Origin: Caprimulgus europaeus
Taxonomy: Eukaryota; Chordata; Aves; Caprimulgiformes; Caprimulgidae
Length of the DNA: 64,000 bases
NCBI GenBank assembly: GCA_907165065.1
Contig: OU015541.1
Span: forward strand, 12,701,001-12,765,000
Reading direction: 5' to 3'
Of this stretch, positions 11,773 through 23,200 are shown piece by piece. Both the position numbers and the translations under genes were made by a program. The notes beneath the pieces are model-generated. The model did no database searches. It had not been told where the DNA came from and worked only from the letters and a program-made list of their open reading frames with translations. Within the stretch, counting starts at the first letter, position 1, and every line of letters begins with the position of its first letter.

Positions 11773-13555
11773 CATCTTTTACCCACAGAGTATTTACCAC
11801 CTTGCACCATGAAAAAGGAAAGCCAAATCCAGCCTCAGGAGCCGATGTTTCCCGTTTAAGAATCGCTATCTTATCATTTACATTCTCAGCTGTTCGCTGA
11901 AAAATATTTTGACCTTTATCTTTCCCTTCATAGCAGGTGAAATCTAACAGCACTGGGCACATTGCAGCAGCTGCCAGCTGTGTGCTCCCATGTGGTGAGA
12001 GCTAAGGGTGCTGTCACTGCCTTCCGTGCTGTGTCAGCCTCCACCGCCACCTGCCACGTCTTACAAGTCTTCTTCCATCTACACAGAAGAATCACGGTAT
12101 TCATTTTTCCCTTCCTGTGACTTTTCAATCAGTAGAAACATCTCTTTCTTCAGTTCACCTAATTAAGTGTCAGGAGTTGATCTTTGGGCTGAAATTGGTA
12201 CCTGAAGTAGAAATGTGTGAACAAGCTTTACTAATAGATTTTGTTGTTTATTGGCAAGTCAAACACAAACAGCCAGGAAGCTGGCTCAGCTGAAGGTTAT
12301 TTATTCTGGTTTTGGTTTGTTGGGTTTTAAAAATGTAATAACTAGATATTGAGCTGATTTTTTTTCACCACGCTGTCCTCATCCTTCCTTCTAGGTGAGT
12401 CTTTTCTGACCCCTTGAAATTACAGATAAAATCAATCTTTAATTTTACTTCTATGTTTCAGACTCCATCCACTCCTCAGCCCTCCGTGCAGGGGTGTTAC
12501 CTGTCATCTCCCTGCAAACTCCTCGTGATTCTACCAGACATTCAGTATTTCAGCTGAAATTTTCTGCAGCAGGTGCCTGCCCCCAGTTGACTGAGTTAGG
12601 AAAAACTTCAGACAAAACAATTATTAATTTTTCAAGAAAGAAGATAAAGAGAAATACATTGTTTTACTCATCCTAATGGAAAAAAACCCAACAAAAACTA
12701 TCCTGTGATCTCTCCTTATATATATCTCCTTTAATTGGGCTTATGAGGAATTACAGAGCCAAATTCTTTACTGGCAGAAGCTATTGAGACTAGAAGAGCA
12801 TTTGGCCATCAAGTCATGTACATTTTATTGGTGTGTATTATTTACTAGTTTATATAGCACCGTTAGTAAATGCTGCTGCACAGTGATGGATATCTATTCA
12901 TTTTGCATTAATGCACATCCCATCAAATATATCCTGGAGTCTGGCACAGAGCTTTCTGGGCTGTTTTGCCTCAGATATCAACTTCTTCTGGCCTTGGGTG
13001 TGTCAGGTAAGCACCCTGAGCCTTAAAGGGTGGGTTAATGATACCTACCTGAAGTGATGCTGAGAATCAATCAATTCCCACTTTTCTAGCAGCACTTAGA
13101 GATGTTTTAGGGAAAGCGATATTTAAATCTGGATGGACTTGTATGATAACCTTTGGTATTCTGGATTTGTAAGGGAGAACAAAAAGATATATTTGTTCTC
13201 TCTCAACAAATATTTACTTAATGCTTTAAAAGCTCTCGGGCTACGTCTGCACAGTAAAGTATTGTGCTAAATAGCAAATGGGGCCGACAGAGGCAGAGCA
13301 CAGGAGTGCAACCACACAGAGAGGGAGCTTGGATAACTCAGAGGGGGATCCCAGACTAGTGCAAAAGCTTTTCTGCATGATGAAGATGCAGTCCTGTCTC
13401 TCTCAGGTTTGGCCCCTGTCTGCAGGTGTCTGGGCAGTTCAGGGTTTCTTTGCAGAGCTGCTCACAGAAAAGGAAGTTGGACCTCCTGAACACATATGCT
13501 AGTGGCAGGAGAATTTAAAATTAATTTTAATAAAAACTAAAATCATAACTTCTAG
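11773..13555. other. Unique non-coding sequence
   Basis: No gene or repeat recognised. A short exon-like piece ends at a CAG|GTAAGC donor near 13007 but is only about 32 bp from its nearest acceptor. Confidence 0.5.
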
Positions 13556-13689
13556 CCAGGGGACTAGAAGAGTCTCATCTGAGTGACTACCCTGGAGCAC
13601 TTCATGAGAGCCTGGAGAGTCCCATGGCAACTTGGAGAGCAGAGAGAGTTTGGAATGAAGAGCAAGCAGCTGAGCAACCAATGGACTTG
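13556..13689 (+). other. Candidate coding exon (unidentified protein)
   Basis: An acceptor ending AACTTCTAG (alternative CCAG four bases on, giving a start at 13560) precedes a segment ending at the donor TTG|GTAAGT, a near-consensus 5' splice site. Only one frame is open throughout: 43 codons from 13561, starting GLEESHLSDYPGALHESLES and ending AAEQPMDL, finishing in phase 0. The peptide is acidic and hydrophilic with no domain I recognise. The weak point is a poor pyrimidine tract before the acceptor. It would lie in phase with the candidate exon at 31768. A chance pseudo-exon remains quite possible. Confidence 0.2.
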
Positions 13690-14172
13690 GTAAGTTCATT
13701 GGCATTTGTGAGCTGAGTGGAGCCTCAGCTGGCAGAACACTTATGGGTTGTCTGCCTGCCTAAAGGAAAAGAAGAGTTTCATTCACTTGTGTTTGTGGCT
13801 GGTATCTACTAAGATTTGTTTGGATCACAGAACTGACGAGACAATGTTTCACCCCCTGGAAATACAGCAGAAAATTCTGGCTCTCCTGAGCACCACATAA
13901 AGATGCCATTAACCCTTGAGGAGCCAGGACTTCATCCCCACTCCCTTCACTGAATGTCTTATTTTTATTGACCCTGGAAAGCTTTCCGAAAAAGATACAC
14001 TTCTGAAAGAGTCACCAGGTAGTCAAAATTATCTTTTGACTCCTATATGGAGGAGAGGAGCCAGGGGTTGATAAAGCATCTTCTGAGCTGGAGCACAGGA
14101 GACATTGGGTAGTAGCAGCCTTGGGGGAAGGAGCTATGGTCCCATAATTTGTTCCCCCTTGTTTGTTACCAG

Positions 14173-14290
14173 GCACTGATGGGGTGGTCCCAGGGAGAAT
14201 CTCCCACTGGTGTGAACGTAGGAGCCTCAAGCTGGACCCTGCAATCCACCACTCTCCCCTTTTGGTTTTATCTCGGAAGCTCCTGGTTCT
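14173..14290 (+). other. Exon-like segment with good splice sites
   Basis: The acceptor is strong (GTTCCCCCTTGTTTGTTACCAG) and the donor is TCT|GTAAGT. Two of three frames are open across the 118 bp (ALMGWSQGESPTGVNVG and TDGVVPGRISHWCERRSLKL), so frame openness gives no discrimination. The length would shift the reading frame. Listed because of splice-site quality; no product is proposed. Confidence 0.12.
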
Positions 14291-17200
14291 GTAAGTGCCT
14301 TGAACCATGTCCTCTCCACTCAGAGTGAGGTGCTGCCTACCTTAGCACCCAGTGCAGCTACAGCTATGATGGCATTTATGCCAGGGGTAATATCTTTCAC
14401 TGAACTGTCTGCTACAGATGGAAAACCAGACACGCTGTCTGAAGAGGGCTTTTGTGCCACCAGTTCTCTCCATGCAGAGGTCAGGTCTCCTGGCAAGCAT
14501 TGCTCCATGCTGAAGGGCGCTGTGCCTAATTACTGCTCCTGCTTGCTGTTTGCTGCTGGCAAGGAAGGTGCTTCCACAGCTCCAGACATTTCTGATGTGT
14601 TTTTCCACCTCTCCCTTTCTCCCCTTCTACAAAACATCTCACTTCAAACAGTGAACCAGATCTCCATGGGCATGCAATGTCACCCACGCCCTCCCCAGCA
14701 TGCCCCACCAAGCAGAGCTGACATGGACCTCCAAGGCTGCCCTACTTCTCCTCTCACTTCCCTCCTCCTCTGTGTCCCCCTCCTGCTTTGCCATCCTCCT
14801 GTGTGCAGTCACCGGGAGCAGCGGGTGCCCAGGTGGCATCACCAGCGGGTGGCTGAATGGCGGAGCAAGTGCTCCATGACGTGACAACGCATCCCAGCAC
14901 ATCACAGCCCATCTCCTCTCTTCCCGCTGGTGTCTTTCACTCATTTTACACCTGTTAGGCTGCTGCTGCTCCTGATCTCTCAGCTCCCGTTGTGTTCCCC
15001 TTCCCTCTCATTCTCGTGGACTGTCACATCCCCCAGCATGAAATACTTGCATCTCAGCAAAGGGGAGATTTTGGAAAGTCACTGTTTTCAAAGCACTGCT
15101 GCTGAGAGGAGTCTGTTTTATCTGTGGTCTCCTTGGACTCACCTCTTCCTCACACCTTGCTCTGCCTCGCAGCATGTCTTCTTAAATTAGCATTGACTCC
15201 ATCCACCTCTTGAGTTGTTAGTGTTGTCTTAGTCCCACCAAAGCCTATTTGGAGGGGGAGCTGGGGAGGGTTGGTGGATGGGGAACAAAGCTGGGAAGGA
15301 GACACAAACTACTCTTTAAGACCTGCCCCAACTACGCTTTGTTCCTGTGTGTGAGCGTGGCCTGGGAAGGAGCCTTCGCTTGCATTCACTCCAGGCTGCT
15401 CGGAGATGTACAGAGTGTTTTATTTTTGGAGCCATGTCTGCAGGCAGCATAGTAATGGGATGGATCTTGATTGTGCAGACATTCATCCAGCTTCCATGCT
15501 GGTGGGCATGTGGAAGGAATGAGAGCAGGATGGATGAGACTAGTCTAGAGTAGACTAGCAGTCAGATCCACTGTAGGCACCGATTTATACCAACTAAGGA
15601 TCCAGCCTGTGCCATCTGGTTGAACCTTGATTTCTGCTCAGATTCCACTTGCCATTAGCACTCTGTGAGCATTTATTTGACAGTAGAAATTTTTCACTAG
15701 CTTAGAAAAAGCAGGCACGTTCCAGGGAAAGCTACTGCATCCAGTTCATCTGCACAGCCGCGTGCGCTCCCAGACACGCACAGAGCTTAGTTTCACATAC
15801 CCACACTGGTTCTTAACCACGGCAATGTATTCAGATCTCCAGACACCTGACAGTCAGACCCAGCTCTCTAGTAGCCTTCCCACTGGAAAAGCAATTATAT
15901 TTGTACAAAGACATCCACAGAGAGTTTAAAGGTCCTAGAGAGAGCAGAAAGCCTTTGAGTCTAACCATCGCAACCATTGGGTATCCCTCCCAAACTTGTG
16001 ATGCAAGTAAAACTCAAGTGATCAAGAATAATTGTAAGGTACATCCAGCACAGGAAAATGAACTTTGACTCAGTGAGAGGTGATTTGATCAGCTTGTCTT
16101 TCACTTTGTGGTGATGAATCTGCTTGTTGAGATATTTCAGACTCTAAGGGTGAAATTCTTTGTGTATCCAAAGGAGAGGCAGAACCTCTTCAGCTGAGTC
16201 AAGGGGGACAAAAAACCAACAACAATAAAAATCCCCAAATCAACAGGCATTTACTGTTTATGACCTCTCCTGTTCAGCTTTTTTTCTGCAGTATTATATT
16301 ATAATATTAATACTCCCAAGCTTTCCCCTCTTCTGCTGACTTGGGCTGAGTTAGTGATAATTTGGTCTCCTGCTCACAGCACCACTTTTAAAACGAGACC
16401 ATTTCCTTCAGTCCCTCAAGAGACTGAAACAATCCCAACTAAGAACAATTAAATTTTCAAATGAACAGTCACCGCTGTTCGATCCTGCTGCACTTCATTG
16501 GATTCCAGTGCCATTCCCTGTGGTCTGAGTGAAGGTGTGTGTGGCTGACATCTGTCAGGGATGATGCAGGGAGGACTGATCCCACCCTGGGGCAAGAAAA
16601 TAAACCAGGTGATGTCCTGAGGCTCCCTCAGGCCCTGAGCTCCTGCAATGCAGGACTCACACACATGCTTTGCCTACCTCTATATATTTAACTAGATAAA
16701 AGAAGAAGCCCTAGGATATGACAGACAGCACTGCCACAACGCTGAGAAAACATACTTCTCTGTTAGAAATTAAGTAAAATTTAATTTCTGTTAAGAAATT
16801 AAGTAGAAAATGCAACTGTCTGCAATTCGATGTTTTTGTGGACACTGGAAGGCAGTCTCCTTTCTTTTATTACATGATCCAAGAGCTTAAGTGGCTTACA
16901 TGAGAAATTTAAGAAAGTTAAAAGAGGAGAAGATATTTTGCTGATTTTCCCTTTTGTTTGGAACATAAAATATTTGGATACTATAGATGTGAAGAGCTGT
17001 AATGCTGTCTGTCCCTCTCATCCACATTTGAAAAAATGAAACCATTTAGGGATGAAGCCAGAGTGTGATCTCAATTAATGCATCCAGATGTAACGCTGAA
17101 GTGAATCTCATGCTATAAATACAACAGTTTCAGGCTCCCACTTGTGTAACAGAGAGAAAAATCTAACACAGAGGCTCCAAATTTTTTTCTGAACCTTCCA

Positions 17201-19956
17201 AGGCTCAGTCAGGCCCACATGCAAAGTCCAAAATAAATTGAATTTACTGGAAAATCCCCAAGATTATGTCTAGAGTGATTCCAAGACTTATTTTTTTCCA
17301 ATTCAAATGAGCCCTATAACACATTGGGAATGTCTGGAGGAGAAATACAGCCTATTTCATAAAACCTTAGTGTATATTTTAATGCACACAAGGTAAACAT
17401 GAAAATGTCTCTTGGGCATTTTGTAGTTTCAGGTTTATAACTGAATGTGCTCTTTGGTTACTTATAAAAACTCTTCAGAAAAAAAAACAAAAAACACATT
17501 TTTGTGATGTTTATTTTATCTCCACAAGGGCCACAGCTGCTGAGTCACACTCTGTACTTCGTGGGTGCATCCTACACACTAGATTAAGTTTGATCAATTG
17601 ACAAAAGTGTAACAAATCCCAATGAGTCAAGCAAAGCCACTTCAGAAACCAACCCCAAACCCAAGCAGTAATAGACCTGCAGCAGGCACTCATCCACCCC
17701 AAAACTTGTGTTAAAGGTAGTCCTTCCTGGTTTCATGTGACCTCCAACATCAATTGGAGGCTTCACTTCCATCACCCATGGATGTCAAAAAAACAAGTGT
17801 ACCTTAACGTCACCATCCATCACAGCTGACCCTAAAAACAGCACTGCCTGGTCAGCACTGGTGGCACACAATGCCTGGCTGAGAAGGGAGAACTGTTTCC
17901 AAAGGTCCTGTTAGGGACTTTCACACCAGGCACAAATGGGAGAAGAGAGTACAAATATCCCCTTCTGCAGGTGGGATGAGATATTTCTGGGTCAGCTTTT
18001 TAATCTTGCCTCCATCTGCATCTATCTTTGCTGTGTGCTACACAACATGGTGAAATTTGAGGTCAATCCACAGAAAAGGTTTATCCTTCAAGGAAGTGGT
18101 GATGGGTTTGGTGTGCACCTGTAGCCTGTAGCTCATGGTTCAGTTGTAGGCTCCAGGAAGAGGGAAATTCAAATGCTTCCAGGAGTAGACAAAGACATGA
18201 AGAATAAAGCCCATGTGTATTTGCTCAGAACAAGCAGCCTTATACAGGATCCCATGTCACTCTGAGCCAGGAGGTCAGGCTGGCCCTCATAAGCCAAAAG
18301 CAAGGCAATGGTGTCCATGCACCAGCATGGTTTCTGCACCTAAACTGGACAGAGAAAACCCTGTTGAAGAAATTTATATGTCAGGGACACAGAGATTCCT
18401 TCACACAGTGCAGAGAAAACTTTCCACCCTCCAGAGAGACACAGAAACACAACACATACTCCTCTAGCACCAGGACAGTGACAGTTGAGCAATGCAGATA
18501 AGTCAGAATTGCTGTAGTTAGAGCTCTGCATGAACCAACAGGCTCTAATTGTGCTACTGCCTAGGGCTGTGTCCATATTATGCCTGACCTTGCTCCTTAC
18601 TGCCTCTGACCAGACTTGACCCTTCCTCACCTCCTGAGAACTCTCCTGGGCTGCCAGCTGGACCTGCTGGTCTCTCCCTGCTCAGGTGGCCCCATGCCTC
18701 CATCTCAGCCTCTTCTGCAGAGCAGCCTGCTCTGGCTGCACCCAGCAGGTATCTCGTGTGGTGTTTCCTGGTCCTCCTTTAGCTTTACTTTCCAGGACAG
18801 AAAGTGGGGGAACATTACAGGAGCAGATATGCAGACCTCTGAAGGTTCAAATGCCAGGTAAGGAAACAACTTGACCCTGGGAATCTGTCCCCTGTCCACA
18901 CACAGAATGAGAGGCACCCCATGATGAGGATCTCCACAACATCATGGTGGAAAGCAGGGATGAGCTGTAGCTGTCTCCCAAGCTCCAGCTGAGGAAGTGG
19001 CATTTCAACTGTAACATGACAAGGCTGTTAACACATCTCTGGCACTCAACTGAGTGCAGGGTGACACTGCTGTGTCTTGATGCTGGTGACCTTTTAACAG
19101 ATCTCCTTTTTAGTAGCAATCACATTGCACAGACAACTTCTTAAATGCAAACAAATTTTCCCTAAGGTGCAGAGAGGCACAGTACCAGGGCTCTGACACA
19201 CATCTCTTTCACTTTGCATTTTCAGTTCTGGCTCAGATAATGGGAGCTCTTACATGAGAAAGAAAAAACCAGCAAGAGGCCCTGATATTTACCAGTCTAG
19301 AGAGGTATAAATCACAGAGCCAGTAAATCCCTGTTCCTATGATTTTGGTTTTATGGGTTATTACTGTAACTGGCTTGCAAAACTCTTCTTTTAACAAACA
19401 AATGGCACTGCTGTATTTATTGTGGGTGGGACCAATTCCCTTCCCAAGGGGTCCCCATTGAACCTAGCATTATTTGCCCTCAGCATGGGACGAGAGGCAT
19501 TATTTCTTTAGTCATGTGAAACCCTTCCTTGAGGTTTAGCTTTGTTTTCCCCATTGCTGAGCACCCTCACAGGCTGATAGCTATTATGGCACTGTAAGTT
19601 CTAGTCAGAGCTAAAAGGTTTGTGGAGGTAAGAAAGCTAAATATTGCTGCCCACGTGTCTGCTTAGTTATACCAAAGGCAGTGCTACTGAGTCCGTGTGC
19701 TGTAAGGGGTTTTAGGATGTCTTGGCAATGTAAAGAATAACTGTCATAAAACCCAAGGTCCCTGATTTCTTTTAGCCCCTGTAAAAAAAATTCTGAGCAA
19801 GTTCAAGTCCTGCAGCTTAATTTCTTTCTCTTTGCTTTTGCAAGAGATTGGGAACCTCTGGATCTGCTTCTGCTGCCAGGAGATGACTGTGCCATGGTGT
19901 TACAGGGGTGCAGGTCACCTCTGCAATGGGTCTTGGGATGTTGTGAAATGAAGTAT
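14291..19956. other. Unique non-coding sequence
   Basis: About 5.7 kb without a recognised gene or transposon. The 194-codon frame beginning at 14300 starts with TTG, has no domain and its composition follows the local sequence, so it is not called. A small inverted repeat, AGAAATTAA against TTAATTTCT, lies at about 16770-16790. One exon-like piece is annotated at 18721. Confidence 0.5.
18721..18857 (+). other. Exon-like segment
   Basis: The acceptor CATCTCAGCCTCTTCTGCAG and donor CCAG|GTAAGG bracket 137 bp. The segment has no recognisable peptide and its length is not a multiple of three. It is a pseudo-exon or a lncRNA exon candidate at best. Confidence 0.1.
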
Positions 19957-20009
19957 TGTCCTGGTTTCACTAGGATAGAGTTAATTTTCTTCTTAGTAGC
20001 TAGAATAGG
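19957..20009 (+). mobile_element. LTR 5'-end fragment, ERVL-like TGTCCTGG family
   Basis: The sequence starts TGTCCTGGTTTCAC and continues through GATAGAGTTAATTTTCTTC and TAGTAGCTAG, matching the first ~50 bp of the LTR at 45611. It then passes directly into a CR1 3' end. Only the beginning of the LTR is recognisable, so this is an incomplete fossil remnant. Confidence 0.85.
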
Positions 20010-20180
20010 CTGGCATAACCTGCTCAGAGAGGTTGTGGAGTCTCCATCTCTGGAGATGTTCAAAACCGTTCTGGACACTTTCCTGTGCAACCTATTGAAG
20101 GGAACCTGCTTTGGCAGGGGGGTTGGACTGGATGATCTCCTTAGGTCCCTTCCAACCCCAGCATTGTGTGATTCTGTGAA
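20010..20180 (+). mobile_element. CR1 LINE, very short 3' fragment joined to an LTR remnant
   Basis: About 170 bp of CR1 3' end: GAGAGGTTGTGGAGTCTCCA, GGTTGGACTGGATGATCTCC, TCCCTTCCAACCCC and the terminal TGTGTGATTCTGTGA. It begins where the neighbouring LTR stops, at a segment (AGAATAGGCTGG) that resembles both elements, consistent with a microhomology-mediated 5' junction when the LINE inserted into or beside the LTR. Too short to code for anything. Confidence 0.93.
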
Positions 20181-20215
20181 TAACTGTGTTTTCTCTAACT
20201 ACTTTAAATCACACA

Positions 20216-20234
20216 GATATATATATATATATAT
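20216..20234. repeat. AT dinucleotide microsatellite
   Basis: About nine AT units (GATATATATATATATATATG) shortly after the CR1 3' end. Confidence 0.9.
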
Positions 20235-23200
20235 GTATGGCACAAGATTTCTAAGTGATTGGTTAATTAATAAATCTGTGCAGATGTTCAACATATGGAT
20301 TTCTCTTCTCTATTTCTAGAAAGAGATGGATTGAACCATTTTCAAAATTCTGTACTGCAATATTTGTCTCATTTTTAGAAGTTGGATGTAAAGATGAGAA
20401 CTTTGTCCACAGTGGAGTGCAGCTGATGGTTACAGTCTTCCCAGGTAGATTTCTCAGTGTGAAGCAGTGGCAGATAAGATAAATAAGAGGGTAGGTTATA
20501 GGGAGAGTGAGAGGGGCAGGAGGGAGGCTGCAGGAGAGGAAAGAGGGATGGTTTGGTTTGCAGCTGAGTCAGTTCTGACGCAGCTCTTCTGCTTTCTCAC
20601 TCCCCCACAAGTGGAATGACAAGGGCTGCAAATATAAATCTTCATTTTCTTCCTGCAATAAAATTGCCACTGGACAAAGCAAAATGCCAGGCAAACCCAC
20701 TCCTGCTTTCCAGACAGGGAAGCAGCTCTGTGGTATGAGCCTTGACCTGAGAATGAAGTTCTGATGATGGGGTTTGGGGAGCTTGCAGATTTGGGGTTTG
20801 TTGGGTTTTTGTTTTGTTTTGTGGGTTTTTTTCACTATGGAGGCAGCCATACCTTGCCCATACACAGAGGGGAATGACTACAACGTGATGCTGACTAGAA
20901 ATAAGTGAAGCTGCAAAGGCTGGTGATCTAGCTAAGTGGACAGCAAAACAAACTGAGGGCACTGGGGGCATAAAGTTGTCAAATAATTGTAATGTTGGAA
21001 TGTTGCGTAGCAACAATAAAGATTCTCTGTGGTTTTATAGTCAGTGTGCATTATACACCAGCTCAATCTGCTGTTTTGTCAGAGAAGAATTGCATCCAAA
21101 AACCTGAAGCCAGTGGGCACAATATAGCCAAACACAGTTAGTGGAATTGTTTACTTGCTGTGGTCTTCTGTGTGTGCAGTCAATGTTTTCAATTGATCCC
21201 TCTTAAAAGCCTATCCTCGATAAAGCTTCTAAATTAAAACACAGTTCTCTATAGTTGATGGACCCTTTTTACCCTCTTTGGCAAGGGGATGAGTCTTCCT
21301 ACACATCACTCCCTATCTTGGAACAGCCACTGATTAATACATGTTATTTCTGAAGCACGAGATGCGGGTTCACAGGCCTGTGCCAGCACTTTCTTCACCC
21401 CCATCTTTCATTTGGATTTTCTCCTGCTTTTTGCTGTGATCTTTGTCAAATAGGGAATCTCTTGTTCCTCTGCCAGCAAAGTCCTGTCAGCTCAGTCCTG
21501 TGAAAGCAGTGATTAGCAGTAATATTAATTGCTCAACTGTTTAAATCAAAAGCAGCAGTGAAAAAGTTCCTACATTGTGCCCACCCTCCTGCACCACCAA
21601 GCCCTCTGCCCTATGTTTCCCACAGCAAATATTGACTGTTTTGATTGTTACTTAACACACGTGGCTCTGCTTTGTCATGAAGTATCTTGCATCCTGCTGA
21701 CAAGCTTCAAACTGCATTGGCTCAGACAAAGACATTTTCAATGGCCTTTTCTCCATTGCAATTAGAGGGGCAAGGTCAAATAAACCCACAACACAATTGC
21801 TCTCTGCTTCTCTGAAGGGATTTTTTGGACTCTATGTATATCAGTGGGAGATGGCTTTGACATAACCTGGAGCTACTCCAGAGCTCAAAACAAACAAACA
21901 AACAAACAAAAAATCCAAACCAAATAAAACTCCAAACTAAAAAAAAAAGTAGATTTAAAAGTATTATATATTATTTTGTTGGACATAACGTTCTGCCTCC
22001 TACTGTGAAGGTCAACAAGCAAAAGCTCTTTTTTTTCCCTTCCAAGTGTCATGCTAGCAAAAGCTAACACTGACAGCCTTGGAAATGAAAGCTCAGCTTG
22101 TCTGGTCCAGGTAATGTCAGTGTGGTGCTTCTCAAGTGTGCACACTGTGGCTGAGAGCCCTGACTCAGCTGTAAACAGGTTTCCTCTGGGAGTGAGCAAT
22201 CCCGCTGGGCAGGCAGCCCTGGGTCCGCCCCGCAGCTCCGGCTGCTGCCAGCGGCTGCAGGTCACTCCACGGTCTGAGTCTCGCAGACACCCAACCACCA
22301 AGGGCTGTTGGGAAACCTCCCTCCGCTGGTGCCGTGAATCCACACGCTGATTTGGATTCACAAGCAGCTCACAGGGACGCTGAGCTTTTGGAGCAAAAGC
22401 TCAGGTTTCTGTAGCGTACCACAAACCCCTTTGTGAGGAGTCAGATGAAGTTAATGACAGACAAGACAAAACCACCAAAGTTTTTTCAGTCCTTCTACTC
22501 CAAGTTGACGGATGTTCAAATACTTCATCCCCTTTCCTGCTAGAATCCTTCTAATTTCCAGCCTTAACTTATTCTCCCCCAAGGCATCATTTCTCATTTG
22601 TTCTTTGTGTCATGGTTATATTTTATATCTGCAGCGAGGAAGAATTGCAGATTTAAATAGCATTGATGCTGCAAAGTTTGGCACTATGTACAGATGGAAC
22701 AACTTGCTTGAAATAATTACAATATAGTTACTGTTTTCATCTGATTAGCTGGAAATACACTGATTTTTTCTCCTCCCATACTTTGCATAGAAGATCCTCC
22801 TTATCAACAGCTTATACAAATGTTAGTCTATAAGGGGTTGCTGTAGTTGCTCTAGATTTCAAAAGCACAGTAGCTTGTTTGTGAATATGGCTGATCATTG
22901 TTTGATCATTTGTTCCACTGTCTGTGACTCCCTTTATAACATTCTGGAGAAGAGACAGCTGAGGAGGACATGGAGATCTAAAGAACTACAGGAGGGAGGA
23001 AGAGAGAAGGTGGATTGAGATTGATTGCTCACTATTTCCCCACATGCTGGAATTAGGGGGGCTCATATGAAACCAAAAGAAGTCACCTCCAAAACAAATC
23101 TTACAAGATGATTCTTCCTCCAGCTGATAGAAGGTGGCTTTGCTGGATCCCATACCACAAACGTGATGCAGAAACATTGCTTAGATTCAAGGAAGGATGA

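Noticed and set aside
11393-11962. 189-codon minus-strand open frame as a host gene
   Set aside because: Most of it is the CR1 ORF2 C-terminus and 3' UTR, with flanking sequence at its start.
14300-14884. 194-codon plus-strand open frame
   Set aside because: It begins at TTG, shows no domain or signal, and its composition follows the local pyrimidine-rich sequence. Nothing beyond length supports it.
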